Shown one piece after another: positions 9,732 through 18,114 of a DNA stretch of 64,000 nucleotides. This DNA comes from Magnetospirillum gryphiswaldense MSR-1 v2 (GTDB lineage Bacteria > Pseudomonadota > Alphaproteobacteria > Rhodospirillales > Magnetospirillaceae). Numbering within the stretch: position 1 is the stretch's first letter; every line of letters starts with the position of its first letter. The position numbers and the translations under genes were made by a program. Location of the stretch: contig NC_023065.1 in NCBI RefSeq assembly GCF_000513295.1, positions 2,340,501 through 2,404,500 of the forward strand. Reading direction: 5' to 3'. The notes beneath the pieces are model-generated. The model made no database searches. It saw only the letters and a list, made by a program, of their open reading frames with translations, and had not been told where the DNA came from.

Positions 9732-10112
9732 TTAGGCCAGACCGATGATCCAGGCGATCACCGTCAACACCACGGTAGCGCCCAGCGCCACCTTGGCCGA
9801 CAGATACGCCTGCGGAATTTCAAAGCCCCAGCCCGAATCCCACAACAGGTGGCGGATGCCGTGGCTGAGATGGAAGAACAGGGCGACCGTCCAACCGAAC
9901 AGGAACAGCTTGCCCAGGAACGAGCCGAACACCGCTTGGGCGACAGCGAATTCTGCGGGCCCCGAGGCGGCGGCGCACAGCCACCAGGCCAGGGCGAACA
10001 TACCGATCGCCAAGCCGACGCCGGTAATGCGGTGGGAGATGGACATGATCGCCAGCAAAGGCAGGCGATAAACGTCGAGATGCGGAGAAAGCGGCCGGTT
10101 GCGCGTGCTCAT
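9732..10112 (-). CDS. sdhC: Succinate dehydrogenase cytochrome b556 subunit
   Basis: This 126-residue three-helix membrane protein has the SdhC signature RPLSPHLDVYRLP followed by SISHRITGVGL, and a later HLSHGIRHLLWD with the conserved His for haem b. It is the first gene of sdhCDAB. The start at 10112 (MSTRNRPLSPHL) is preferred over the open extension to 10148, because the family motif begins immediately after it and a G-rich stretch precedes it. A plausible sigma-70-type promoter lies about 70-100 bp upstream. Confidence 0.95.
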   Translation of the reverse strand: MSTRNRPLSPHLDVYRLPLLAIMSISHRITGVGLAIGMFALAWWLCAAASGPAEFAVAQAVFGSFLGKLFLFGWTVALFFHLSHGIRHLLWDSGWGFEIPQAYLSAKVALGATVVLTVIAWIIGLA

Positions 10113-10181
10113 GGATTGGGCCCCCGAGACTTCTGAAGTGCGGGGCAAAAACGCCCCCTACATGCGGCAATGTGCGGCACG

Positions 10182-10210
10182 TGTTTAGCGTTTAGGCGCG
10201 CCCGAGTCAA
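10182..10210 (-). promoter_or_regulatory. Candidate promoter for sdhCDAB
   Basis: On the minus strand TTGACT (10210-10205) is followed after exactly 17 bases by TAAACA (10187-10182), about 70 bp before the sdhC start. The -35 is good and the -10 is weak. The rest of the 10113-10485 gap holds no gene; it is GC-rich near sdhC and strongly AT-rich between 10390 and 10475. Confidence 0.4.
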
Positions 10211-10485
10211 CGCAAAGGACCACACTTTTTGGCAGGGCCAGCTACCCATGCCCCGCCCAAGGGGGTAGGGTCGCCCCTCGGCCGCCCGCCGCCATGCCAT
10301 GCGCACATGCGTGAACTGCCCGGTGCACAGCAGCAAAAGGAAAAACCGCCCAATCATACGCATTTCCGCCATGCGCGGCTTTTGCATCAAATTTTAGGAA
10401 AAACACGCAAAAATAGAATCTCACAAATCTAATATTGAAAGTGGCATAATAGATAACAAATAAAAAGAGAAAGCAGGAGAGCGCC

Positions 10486-10824
10486 ATGACCAGCAACGAC
10501 CCCATCCCCGCGCCAAATGTGAACGTCAATCGTGACGTGGCGTTGTTGCGCCAGGAAGTGCGCGACCTGCGGCGCCAATTGCTGAACATCGTGCGCTACG
10601 TCAACGCCCACATGCCGCCCCACAGCCCCGAGGCCCTGCCCGACCGCCGCCATTGTCATGATTGCGGCGCGCCGCTTAGCCACCACCGGGCGCAGGCGGG
10701 AGAATTGCTGCTATGCACCGCCTGCGGCTGGAGCGAGTTCGTCAGCCGCGACGGCCACGAATATTGCGAGATTCACCCCGATCAGGTGCCCTATCTGCAA
10801 CCGCACCCCAGTTGGACCACCTGA
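10486..10824 (+). CDS. Small zinc-ribbon-like protein of unknown function
   Basis: This 112-residue protein has an N-terminal helical part (about 15-45, RDVALLRQEVRDLRRQLLN, a likely short coiled coil) followed by two CxxC pairs, CHDC and CTAC, about 26 residues apart. That spacing fits a zinc ribbon. A good AGGAG precedes the ATG. I do not recognise the family. It lies 17 bp upstream of the hemerythrin gene on the same strand, so the two are probably co-transcribed. The AT-rich leader (10390-10475) contrasts with the surroundings and probably contains the promoter. Confidence 0.65.
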   Translation: MTSNDPIPAPNVNVNRDVALLRQEVRDLRRQLLNIVRYVNAHMPPHSPEALPDRRHCHDCGAPLSHHRAQAGELLLCTACGWSEFVSRDGHEYCEIHPDQVPYLQPHPSWTT

Positions 10825-10841
10825 AGCATGCGGAGGCGACC

Positions 10842-11297
10842 ATGTCGCTGCTTGACCTTTTGCACCTGGGCGCCAAGCCACCCGTGCCGTCCCCGGTGGA
10901 CGAACTGATCCAATGGGACCAGACGCTGTCGGTGGGCAATCCGATGATCGACAACGAACACCGGGAAATCATCCATGTGCTCAACCGGTTTTATGCCGAT
11001 TGGATCACTGCCGGGCATCATCTGGACGTGGAAGAGGAACTGCACCACCTGAGCGCACTGGTCGACACCCATTTCGCCAATGAAGAAGAACTGATGACCC
11101 GCCGCCACTGCCCCAGCCTGACCGACCACATCCAGGATCACCGGCAGATGCAGGCGGAATTGCGGGCCATTACCGCCAGCTTCACCACCTTGGGCAGCGC
11201 CAAGCTGGAAGCCCGCCTGCTGCGCTTCATCCGCAAGCTGGTCATGGGCCATGTGCTGAGTTGGGACATGGATGCGCGCGATTATCTGCGGGCCTGA
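10842..11297 (+). CDS. Bacteriohemerythrin
   Basis: This 151-residue protein is a complete hemerythrin domain after a short leader. All seven expected di-iron ligands are visible: His40 (DNEH), His77 and Glu81 (HFANEE), His96 and His100 (HIQDH), His137 and Asp142 (GHVLSWD). The family binds O2 reversibly and is common in magnetospirilla and other microaerophiles, where it may deliver or sense oxygen. The start at 10842 is set by GGAGG at 10832; the frame is open further upstream but that part overlaps the preceding gene. It ends at a hairpin shared with mch. Confidence 0.93.
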   Translation: MSLLDLLHLGAKPPVPSPVDELIQWDQTLSVGNPMIDNEHREIIHVLNRFYADWITAGHHLDVEEELHHLSALVDTHFANEEELMTRRHCPSLTDHIQDHRQMQAELRAITASFTTLGSAKLEARLLRFIRKLVMGHVLSWDMDARDYLRA

Positions 11298-11305
11298 AAC
11301 GCCGA

Positions 11306-11331
11306 CGGCCCGCCTGTTGCCAGACGGGCCG
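11306..11331. terminator. Bidirectional hairpin between hemerythrin and mch genes
   Basis: CGGCCCGCCTG pairs with CAGACGGGCCG (one mismatch) around a TTGC loop, between two convergent stop codons. There is no long T run. Confidence 0.6.
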
Positions 11332-11347
11332 CTGCATCACGCAAGCC

Positions 11348-12403
11348 TCAGCGGCGGGGCATCAGCACGGTGTAATCGAAATCCAACACCACCGCCGGGT
11401 CGAAGCTTTTGCCGTCTTCCAGCTTCAAGGTGAAGTCGGCGCCCGAGCGGTTCTTCAGGGCGACCAGGCGCAGGCGCAGGGCGCCGAGGGTGGAACGGCC
11501 CGGAATCTCGAACTTTTCCAGCACTTCCGACCAGGCATAGATGGTGTCGCCGGCAAAGGTCGGGTTGACGTGACGACCGCCGTTGATGGCTGCGATCTTG
11601 AAGGCATTGCCCAACCCGTTGAACGACAGCGCCCGGGCCAGCGAAATGATGTGGCCGCCATAAATCAGCCGGCGACCGAAACGGCCCTGACCCTCGGTAT
11701 GCTGGTTGAAATGGACCTTGGCGGTGTTCTGCCACAACCGGGTGGCCATCATGTGCTCGGCTTCCTCGATGGTCATGCCGTCCACGTGGTCGATCTTTTC
11801 ACCCACCGCGTAATCGTCCCAGCGATGGGGCGACCCGGCCAGGACGTCGTCATACTTGCCGGTGTTCAGACCCGGCGGAATGATCAGATCGCTGGCCGCC
11901 ACCGCATCGGGCAGATCGGGCACCAGCTCCGCCGGGGCGGCGGCATTGACATCGCGCTTCTTCACCATCACCCAGCGGATGTAATCCACCACCATCTCGC
12001 CCTTTTGGTTGACGCCAGTGGAGCGGACATAAACGACGCCGGTCTGCTTGTTGGAATTTTCCTTGAGCCCGATCACCTGCGAGGTGGTGGTGATGGTGTC
12101 GCCGGCATAGACCGGGGCGCCGAAGCTGCCGCCGGCATAGCCCAGATTGGCCACCGCGTTCAGGGAGACGTCGGGCACGGTCTTGCCGAACACCACGTGG
12201 AAGGCGGCCAGATCGTCCAGCGGCTGGCCGGGCATGCCGCAATCGCGGGCGAATTCCGCCGACGAATTGAAGGCGAAGCGCGAGCCGTAGAGCGCGGTGT
12301 AAAGGGCCATGTCGCCTTCGGTCACCGTGCGCGGGGTGGCGTGGCGGATTTCCTGGCCGATGCGGAAATCCTCGAAGAAATTGCCGGAATTGGTCTTGGT
12401 CAT
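11348..12403 (-). CDS. mch: Mesaconyl-CoA hydratase (beta-methylmalyl-CoA dehydratase), MaoC family
   Basis: This 351-residue double hot-dog protein begins NPGNFF-like (NSGNFFEDFRIGQ) and contains HATPRTVTEGDMALYT, FGKTVPDVSLNAVANLGYAG, KIDHVDGMTIEEAEHM and RRLIYGGHIISLARALSFNG, ending DPAVVLDFDYTVLMPRR. This matches Rhodobacter mesaconyl-CoA hydratase as I remember it nearly motif for motif. The enzyme interconverts mesaconyl-C1-CoA and beta-methylmalyl-CoA in the ethylmalonyl-CoA pathway of acetate assimilation. The start at 12403 (MTKTNSGNFF) fits the family. It lies 10 bp downstream of mcl2 in one operon, strengthening the pathway call. Confidence 0.9.
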   Translation of the reverse strand: MTKTNSGNFFEDFRIGQEIRHATPRTVTEGDMALYTALYGSRFAFNSSAEFARDCGMPGQPLDDLAAFHVVFGKTVPDVSLNAVANLGYAGGSFGAPVYAGDTITTTSQVIGLKENSNKQTGVVYVRSTGVNQKGEMVVDYIRWVMVKKRDVNAAAPAELVPDLPDAVAASDLIIPPGLNTGKYDDVLAGSPHRWDDYAVGEKIDHVDGMTIEEAEHMMATRLWQNTAKVHFNQHTEGQGRFGRRLIYGGHIISLARALSFNGLGNAFKIAAINGGRHVNPTFAGDTIYAWSEVLEKFEIPGRSTLGALRLRLVALKNRSGADFTLKLEDGKSFDPAVVLDFDYTVLMPRR

Positions 12404-12413
12404 GACGATGTCC

Positions 12414-13301
12414 TTACTGGGCCAGAGCGGCGTCGAGTTGGGCGATCTGCGCGGCCAGGGCAACCAGACGCTTGGCGTTTTCCACGTGCAGGTTCTCGAT
12501 CAGCTTGCCATCGACCACCACCACGCCCTTACCTTCCGCCGCCGCCGCCGCATGGGCGGCGATGATGGTCTCGGACCACGCCACTTCTTTTGCCGACGGC
12601 GCGAACACCTGATTGGCGACGGGAATGGTCTTGGGGTGAATCAGGGTCTTGCCGTCGAAGCCCAGCTCCAGCCCCTGAAGGCAATGGGCCTCGAAACCGG
12701 CATCGTCGTTGAGGTCCAGATAGACGCCGTCGATGGCGGCCAGGCCATAGGCGCGCGCCGCCAGCAGGCACAGACCCAGGGAGGTGATCATGGGCAGGCG
12801 CATGGCGGTATGGGCACAGTGCAGATCCTTGGCCAGATCCGAGGTGCCCATGACGAAACCACCCATGCGGGGGCTGGCCAGGGCGATTTCCTCGGCCCGC
12901 AGCATACCCTTGGGGGTTTCCATCATGCACCAGATGGCCATGTCGTCCGGCGCCCCGTTGGCCACCATGATGGCCTCGACCTGACGCACCATGTCGGCGC
13001 TTTCCACCTTGGGAATCAGGATGCCGTGGGCCCCGCACGAGGCGGCGGCGGCGACGTCGGCATAGCCCCACGGCGTCCCCAGGCCGTTGACGCGGACCAG
13101 CAATTCACGACCGCCGTACCCACCGGCCTTGACCGCGTCGCACACCTGCTGGCGGGCCACGTCCTTGGCATCGGGGGAGACGGCGTCTTCCAGGTCCAGG
13201 ATCAGGCCGTCGGCGGCAAGACCACGGGCCTTTTCCAGGGCACGGGCGTTGGAGCCGGGCATATAGAGGACGGAACGGCGAGGACGGGCGGTGGCGGCCA
13301 T
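12414..13301 (-). CDS. mcl2: (3S)-malyl-CoA thioesterase-like protein of the CitE/Mcl family
   Basis: This 295-residue TIM-barrel protein has the CitE-family metal-site motif LILDLEDAV (33-41), RVNG (70-73), a MMETPKGML segment and the C-terminal GFDGKTLIHPKTIPVANQVFAPS followed by VVVVDGKLIENLHV. The length and tail resemble Rhodobacter Mcl2, which hydrolyses (3S)-malyl-CoA to malate and CoA after Mcl1 has made it; Mcl1 lyases are somewhat longer. A lyase activity on malyl- or beta-methylmalyl-CoA cannot be excluded. It is the first gene of the mcl2-mch operon. The start at 13301 (MAATARPRRSVLYMPGS) fits the family. Confidence 0.8.
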   Translation of the reverse strand: MAATARPRRSVLYMPGSNARALEKARGLAADGLILDLEDAVSPDAKDVARQQVCDAVKAGGYGGRELLVRVNGLGTPWGYADVAAAASCGAHGILIPKVESADMVRQVEAIMVANGAPDDMAIWCMMETPKGMLRAEEIALASPRMGGFVMGTSDLAKDLHCAHTAMRLPMITSLGLCLLAARAYGLAAIDGVYLDLNDDAGFEAHCLQGLELGFDGKTLIHPKTIPVANQVFAPSAKEVAWSETIIAAHAAAAAEGKGVVVVDGKLIENLHVENAKRLVALAAQIAQLDAALAQ

Positions 13302-13338
13302 GGAACATTCCCTTGCAAAAGAAATCAGGCTGGGGAAC

Positions 13339-13378
13339 CTAGCAAGTTGCGCCACGCTAGGCAAGGTTGCAGCGCAAC
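13339..13378. promoter_or_regulatory. Repeat-rich intergenic operator candidate between mcl2 and pdxY
   Basis: Two imperfect direct repeats, CTAGCAAGTTGC and CTAGGCAAGGTTGC, are spaced 18 bp apart, and a perfect GTTGC-AGC-GCAAC inverted repeat overlaps the second. They sit in the 103-bp divergent region, where a regulator of either gene could bind. No family can be assigned. Confidence 0.3.
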
Positions 13379-13404
13379 AATAGGTCGCCGGAGCCCCCTT
13401 TTTC

Positions 13405-14232
13405 ATGAAGATTCTTTCGCTGTCCTCATCCGTGGCCCATGGCCATGTGGGCAATTCGGCCCTGACCCTGCCGTTGCAGCGGCTGGGCTTCGAGGTGACC
13501 ACCGTCAACACCGTGCAGTTTTCCAACCATCCCGGCCATGGCGTGTTCGGCGGCGACGTCTTTGCCGCCGAACACGTGGCCCGCATTATCGACGGATTGG
13601 ACCATGCCGGTTTCCTGACCGGCCATGACGGTATCGTGTCGGGCTATCTGGGCGATGCCGCCAATGGCGCGGCCTTGTTGCGCGCCGTCAACGCCAATCC
13701 CGGCGCCGTCTTTCTGTGCGACCCTGTGATGGGCGACCAGGGCCGCTCCTATGTGCGACCCGGCATCGCCCAGGTTCTGGCCGGCCCGATCCTGGACGCG
13801 GCGCAGATCGTCACCCCCAATCTTTTCGAGCTGGAAAGCCTGAGCGGCCTGCCCGTCGCCAGCCTCGACCAGACCATCACCGCCGCCCGCAGCGTGTTGG
13901 CGCGAGGGCCACGGCTGGTGGTGGTCACCAGCCTCGAGGTGGCCGACGGCATGGCCTGCGCCGGCGTCACCGCTGATGGCGCCTGGCTGGTGACGACGCC
14001 GCGCCTGGACTTCGCCCAGCCGCTCAACGGCGCCGGCGACCTGCTGGCCGGCTTGCTGTTGGCCGAAAGCCTGACCCATGCCGGGGCGCCGGACCTGCTG
14101 GCGGCGGCGGTGTCGCGGCTTTTCGCGGTGCTCGACATCACCCATCGGCTGGGGCAACGGGAACTGGCCCTGGTGGCGGCGCAGGACGCGGTGGTCAGCC
14201 CGCCGCAATGGTTCGGATCGCAACCATACTAA
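13405..14232 (+). CDS. pdxY: Pyridoxal kinase
   Basis: This 275-residue ribokinase-fold enzyme shows SSSVAHGHVGNSA near the N-terminus (the pyridoxal-binding region of PdxY/PdxK), CDPVMGD (105-111), TPNLFELE and the anion-hole/catalytic motif NGAGDLLAGLL with Asp212. It phosphorylates pyridoxal to PLP using ATP in vitamin B6 salvage. It is divergent from mcl2 and is followed by the LysE gene after 64 bp. The motifs fit pyridoxal kinase better than hydroxymethylpyrimidine kinase ThiD because of the N-terminal SxxVxxGxVGN. Confidence 0.87.
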   Translation: MKILSLSSSVAHGHVGNSALTLPLQRLGFEVTTVNTVQFSNHPGHGVFGGDVFAAEHVARIIDGLDHAGFLTGHDGIVSGYLGDAANGAALLRAVNANPGAVFLCDPVMGDQGRSYVRPGIAQVLAGPILDAAQIVTPNLFELESLSGLPVASLDQTITAARSVLARGPRLVVVTSLEVADGMACAGVTADGAWLVTTPRLDFAQPLNGAGDLLAGLLLAESLTHAGAPDLLAAAVSRLFAVLDITHRLGQRELALVAAQDAVVSPPQWFGSQPY

Positions 14233-14296
14233 GGTTGTTCGCCGTGCCGCTTTCTGCTTTCCTGCCGTCCACACTCCATCACCAGGATCATCTGGT

Positions 14297-14923
14297 TTGA
14301 GCGATTATCTGTACCTGCGCGGCATCGCCATCGGCTTCGCCATCGCCGCCCCCATCGGCCCGGTGGGATTGCTGTGCATCAGAAAGGCCCTGGCCGACGG
14401 TCGCATCGCCGCCTTCGTCGCCGGCCTGGGCGCGGCCATGGCCGACACCTTCTTCGGCGCCGTCGTCGGCCTTGGTTTGGGGGTGGTGTCGGAATTCATC
14501 CACGGCCACACCCATGTGCTGAAAATCATCGGCGGCCTGTTCATGCTGGGTCTGGGCCTGCACACCTGGCGCGCCGCCGCCGCCAGTCTGGAAGCCCCGC
14601 CCGAGGGCGTGCGCGGCCCCGGCATGGCGCGGGACTTCCTGTCCACCTTCGTCATCACCATCAGCAATCCCGGCACCATCTTGGGCGTGGTCGGGGTGTT
14701 CGCCGCCCTGGGCGCCTCGGCCCAAGCCACCACCGTGGCGACACAATTGCAACTGGTGGCCGGAATCTTCACCGGCTCGGCCCTGTGGTGGGCGGTGCTG
14801 ACCGAAATGACCATCGCCATCCGCGCCCGCTTCACGCCGGAACGCATGCGGCTGTTCAACCACATTTCCGGCGCCCTGCTGATGGGGCTGGGCGGCCTGA
14901 CCCTGGCGTCGTTATTGTTTTAG
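14297..14923 (+). CDS. LysE/RhtB-family amino-acid exporter
   Basis: This 208-residue membrane protein has about six hydrophobic helices. The family motif GFAIAAPIGPVGLLCIRKAL lies near the N-terminus, followed by GRIAAFVAGLGAAMADTFFG and a central FVITISNPGTILG. LysE members export amino acids or related small molecules across the inner membrane by proton exchange; the substrate here is unknown. The start is TTG 14297 (LSDYLYLRG), because no ATG is available before the first helix and AGGA lies upstream. It may be co-transcribed with pdxY. Confidence 0.85.
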   Translation: MSDYLYLRGIAIGFAIAAPIGPVGLLCIRKALADGRIAAFVAGLGAAMADTFFGAVVGLGLGVVSEFIHGHTHVLKIIGGLFMLGLGLHTWRAAAASLEAPPEGVRGPGMARDFLSTFVITISNPGTILGVVGVFAALGASAQATTVATQLQLVAGIFTGSALWWAVLTEMTIAIRARFTPERMRLFNHISGALLMGLGGLTLASLLF

Positions 14924-14963
14924 AGCATCGAGCCTTAAATGCGATGCATCCCTACGTCTCAAT

Positions 14964-15049
14964 CGTCATTCCCGCGCAGGCGGGAATCCAGCGAACCGTG
15001 TCGGCATCAGCGCGTGACTCCTGGACCCCCGCCTGCGCGGGGGTGACGG
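14964..15049. repeat. 86-bp double-hairpin dispersed repeat, copy 1
   Basis: The element consists of two hairpins, ATTCCCGC-GCAG-GCGGGAAT and CCCCCGC-CTGC-GCGGGGG, with outer CGTCA/TGACG ends and an inner CCAG/CTGG pair, so the whole unit is also an inverted repeat. A second copy of identical length is at 38982-39067. It sits in the gap after the LysE gene. It resembles REP/BIME-type non-coding elements. The rest of the 14924-15090 gap holds nothing recognisable. Confidence 0.85.
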
Positions 15050-15090
15050 GTGTTGCCTATGGAGGTGGTTCCGATTTCAGGCGTGCGGCT

Positions 15091-15540
15091 CTAGCGTTCG
15101 CGCCGCAGGATGAAACGGGCGGTCTTGCCCTTGGCATTGGCGGCGACGGCGAAAATCTTGCCGTCGTCGGTCAGCACCCCATCCAGGGCGAACTGACCGC
15201 CACCGGCATCCAGCTTGAAGGTGCACGGGCTGATCTGCTCGACGCCGCCGTCGATGCGGGTACCGGCGCTCCAGCCCATACCGTCCTCGACACTGCCCTT
15301 GCGGTCCAGTGCCCAGGCCAGCCCCTGGCCCTGGCGGCTGAACTCCCACCGGCTTTGCGGGCTGACCCAGCGGCCGAGCAGCCAAGCCCCGTCACTGGCC
15401 TTGGACTGATCGCAAATGGCCTCGGGCAGAGAGCCGGGTGGGCCGATTTTCGGGAATTGCGGCAAATCCTCGGCGGCGGCGGGCAAGGCCGCGCACAGGC
15501 ACAGGGCGAAAACGGCGAAACGCATGGACAGGTCCCTCAT
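15091..15540 (-). CDS. Small exported protein of unknown function
   Basis: This 149-residue protein has a signal peptide (MRFAVFALCLCAALPAAAEDLP, with a likely cut after AAA) and a mature part of about 120 residues with DGAWLLGRWVSPQSRWEF, CTFKLDAGGGQF and a terminal FILRRER. It looks like a small periplasmic beta-rich domain, but I do not recognise the family. The start at 15540 overlaps the stop codon of the upstream lipoprotein gene as ATGA, which supports coupling; Met at 15525 is an alternative that begins directly at the signal peptide. The pair forms a small envelope operon. Confidence 0.6.
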   Translation of the reverse strand: MRDLSMRFAVFALCLCAALPAAAEDLPQFPKIGPPGSLPEAICDQSKASDGAWLLGRWVSPQSRWEFSRQGQGLAWALDRKGSVEDGMGWSAGTRIDGGVEQISPCTFKLDAGGGQFALDGVLTDDGKIFAVAANAKGKTARFILRRER

Positions 15541-15815
15541 CGGCTGGGGCGGGCGGGCACATAGCCGCGTTCCCGCATGCACATGTCCACATAGGCGTTG
15601 ATGCGCTTTTTCGCCTGGGCGCGGTCGTAATCGCGGAAATTGCTGTCGACTACGCTTTCGCGATAGCCCACCTCTTCCTCGGCCCAGCGGACACAATAAT
15701 TCCACTCGGACTTCCAGCGGTCCTTGGGCGTGGTCGGGTGCTGCCACGGCACCGGGGCGGCACAACCGGCTAAGGTCAGGGACAAGCACAGACAGGCGAT
15801 GATGCGGGGTGACAA
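15537..15815 (-). CDS. Small lipoprotein of unknown function
   Basis: This 92-residue protein has a short signal peptide ending in lipobox LAGC, followed by a charged, aromatic-rich helical part (DRWKSEWNYCVRWAEEEVGY, YDRAQAKKRINAYVDMCMRERGY). A TTG start at 15815 is preferred because GGAGG lies 7 bases upstream and it gives a normal signal peptide; the longer frame from 15851 would place 12 polar residues in front. No family is recognised. It is translationally coupled to the next exported-protein gene. Confidence 0.6.
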   Translation of the reverse strand: MSPRIIACLCLSLTLAGCAAPVPWQHPTTPKDRWKSEWNYCVRWAEEEVGYRESVVDSNFRDYDRAQAKKRINAYVDMCMRERGYVPARPSR

Positions 15816-15866
15816 AACGGGCCTCCGGCGAAACTGGGCGCATTGCGCCACAGCCCCGCCGTCAGG

Positions 15867-17948
15867 TCAAGCCGCGCGCAAACCGCCGAGGAAATGGCCC
15901 AAGGCCGTGCGCAGCCGCTCCGCCTGCGTCGTCAGCGAATCCGAAGCGTCGTGAACATGATCGGCCTGGGCATGGGTTTCATTGGCGGCTTGGGAAATGC
16001 CGCCGATATTGTCGCTGACCTCGAGCGAACCGCTGGCCGCCTGGGCGACCGAGCGGGCGATCTCGTCGGTGGCGGCACCTTGCTGTTCCACCGCCACGCT
16101 GATGGCGGCGGCGGTTTCATGGATGCGGCGGATGGTGCCGCCGACCTGATCCATGGCCCCTGCCGCCACCGAGGTGGTGGCCTGGATGGCGCTGATCTGC
16201 TGGGCGATCTCATCGGTGGCCTTGGCGGTCTGGTTGGCCAGGGCCTTGACTTCGTTGGCGACGACGGCGAAGCCCTTGCCGGCCTCGCCGGCGCGGGCCG
16301 CCTCGATGGTAGCGTTGAGCGCCAACAGATTGGTCTGGCTGGCGATCTGACTGATCAGGCTGGTCACCTCGCCGACCCGGCCCACCGCTTCCAGCAGACT
16401 TTCCATACTGGCATTGGTGTGGGCCAACTCAGCCACCGCCGCCTGCGAGAAACCGGCGGAATCGGCGACCTGACGGGTGATCTCGGCGATGGAGGCCGAC
16501 AATTCCTCGGCGGCCGAGGCCACCGTCTGCACGCTACCCGAGGCCGCTTCCGACGCCCCCGCCGCCGCCCGCGTCTGCTCCTGCGCCTGACGGGCCAAGG
16601 CCGACAGGCTGAGGGAATGGCTGTTCAACTGGGTCGCCGCGCTCACCACCTCGCCGACGATGCCCTGAACGTTGTCCTCCAGGGTGTCGGCCATGTCGAG
16701 CAGTGCCTGCCGGCGTTCCTGTGCCAGCCGTTGCTGCGCCTGCTCCTGTTCGCGGCGCAGGGCCTGGGCCTCACGCATGGAATCGCGGAACACCGCCAGA
16801 GCGCGGGCCATGGCGCCGATTTCGTCGTGGCGGTCGGCGCCCAGAACCGGGGCGTCGAGGTCGCCGCCGGACAGCCGGGTCATGGTGCTTTCCATGCCGC
16901 GCACCGGCGCGATCACCCGGCGCTGCGTCACCGCCAGCCCGATCAGGCACAGGGCCAGGGCGAACAGGGCGGCGATGATGGACAGGATCAAGGTGCGCGA
17001 GGCCTGGGCCTGCTGGCTGGCGGTGACGCTGACCGCCAGTCGGGCGGCGGCGTCCTGGGCCTTGGCGATGGTGGTCATGGCGGTGCTGGCGGCGGCGAAC
17101 CAGTCGCTGCCCCCCACCGGGTAAGACTGCCCGGCCTGCCCGGCGGCATAGACTGAAGCGCGCAGCTTTTCGAAATCGCCGAAATAGCGGGCCTCGATAT
17201 CGGCGGTGGCGGCGCCCATGGCGTCGCGCATGTTTTCCTGCCGCGCCAGGATGCGGGCGAATTCCCATGCCCCCAGCACCCGACCGCGGAATTCCCCCAG
17301 CACCGCCATGTCCGCCCCATTCATGGGACGACCGGCGGCGATCAGGCCGTTGGCATAGCCGCGTTCACGCCCGGCATATTCCCCCATCACCGCCAGTTGC
17401 GAACGCAAATCCTCGGTCATGGCGGTCAAGGGCGTCTGGGCATTGGCCTGAATCAGTCCCAGCCGCAGCATCAGCCCGGTTTCGATCGCCGCCGAAGCGG
17501 TGGGGAACCAGGCCTTGATCACCGCGCCATCGCGCCCGCTGACCTCGACCGCCAAGGCGGCATCGACCTTGCGGCGCAATTCGTCCAGGCGCTGCCGGCG
17601 GTCGGTCAACTGAGTGGTCAAATCGGCACGGGCGGCGAAATCCAATTGTCCCATGGCAGCCAAGGCCTCGGTCATGGCGGCATCGCCGGTCCGGCGGCGC
17701 TCGTCGATGGCCTTGCGCTGGTCCGCCGTCGCCGGCTGGACGCCCCCCAAGGCCCCGGCGGTCAGGCCACGTTCCGCCGCCCAATGACCGGCGGCGCTCA
17801 GCAATTGTTCCGACAACCGACCTTGCAGGGCCGCCCGTTCGGCGCTCTGCCATTGATGCATGGAATCAACGGCGATGAAGGTCACCGCCAAAATCGCCAC
17901 CACCGCCAACGAGCCCAGCAAGGCATTGATGATCGCACGGATGCTCAT
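15867..17948 (-). CDS. Methyl-accepting chemotaxis protein with NIT-like sensor domain
   Basis: This 693-residue receptor has an N-terminal membrane helix (about 7-28) and a large periplasmic helical region containing [13 protein letters not shown], which resembles the nitrate/nitrite-sensing NIT domain. A second membrane helix (about 320-345) leads into a HAMP domain ([20 protein letters not shown]) and the cytoplasmic hairpin with the conserved tip [20 protein letters not shown]. It should signal to CheA/CheW. The ligand is not shown. A near-perfect FNR-type box lies 27 bp upstream of the start codon, so low-oxygen control is plausible. It is monocistronic. Confidence 0.92.
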   Translation of the reverse strand: MSIRAIINALLGSLAVVAILAVTFIAVDSMHQWQSAERAALQGRLSEQLLSAAGHWAAERGLTAGALGGVQPATADQRKAIDERRRTGDAAMTEALAAMGQLDFAARADLTTQLTDRRQRLDELRRKVDAALAVEVSGRDGAVIKAWFPTASAAIETGLMLRLGLIQANAQTPLTAMTEDLRSQLAVMGEYAGRERGYANGLIAAGRPMNGADMAVLGEFRGRVLGAWEFARILARQENMRDAMGAATADIEARYFGDFEKLRASVYAAGQAGQSYPVGGSDWFAAASTAMTTIAKAQDAAARLAVSVTASQQAQASRTLILSIIAALFALALCLIGLAVTQRRVIAPVRGMESTMTRLSGGDLDAPVLGADRHDEIGAMARALAVFRDSMREAQALRREQEQAQQRLAQERRQALLDMADTLEDNVQGIVGEVVSAATQLNSHSLSLSALARQAQEQTRAAAGASEAASGSVQTVASAAEELSASIAEITRQVADSAGFSQAAVAELAHTNASMESLLEAVGRVGEVTSLISQIASQTNLLALNATIEAARAGEAGKGFAVVANEVKALANQTAKATDEIAQQISAIQATTSVAAGAMDQVGGTIRRIHETAAAISVAVEQQGAATDEIARSVAQAASGSLEVSDNIGGISQAANETHAQADHVHDASDSLTTQAERLRTALGHFLGGLRAA

Positions 17949-17974
17949 GGGGTCCCCACCACCAAAATTTGTAA

Positions 17975-17988
17975 CTGATCTATATCAA
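17975..17988. promoter_or_regulatory. FNR/CRP-family box upstream of the NIT chemoreceptor
   Basis: CTGATCTATATCAA matches the FNR consensus TTGATnnnnATCAA at 9 of 10 defined positions. It lies in the AT-rich divergent region, closer to the receptor gene (start 17948) than to the PhaJ-like gene. Confidence 0.5.
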
Positions 17989-18054
17989 ATATTAATGTGC
18001 ATATAAAGTACCTATTTTGTCATAAATTGTAACCATCTCGTCCCGATCCACGCA

Positions 18055-18083
18055 TTGTCAGCCTGCCGCCGGGGGACTAGACT
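18055..18083 (+). promoter_or_regulatory. Candidate sigma-70 promoter for the PhaJ-like gene
   Basis: TTGTCA (18055-18060) and TAGACT (18078-18083) are separated by 17 bases, ending 31 bp before the ATG at 18115. Confidence 0.45.
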
Positions 18084-18114
18084 GCACCGCACAATGACCC
18101 CCTAGGAGATGACC

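Noticed and set aside
10422-10450. Promoter with CATAAT -10 for the zinc-ribbon gene
   Set aside because: No acceptable -35 lies at proper spacing, so I did not list it as a feature.
10713-10841. N-terminal extension of the hemerythrin gene
   Set aside because: It overlaps the zinc-ribbon gene out of frame, while a clear GGAGG supports the start at 10842.
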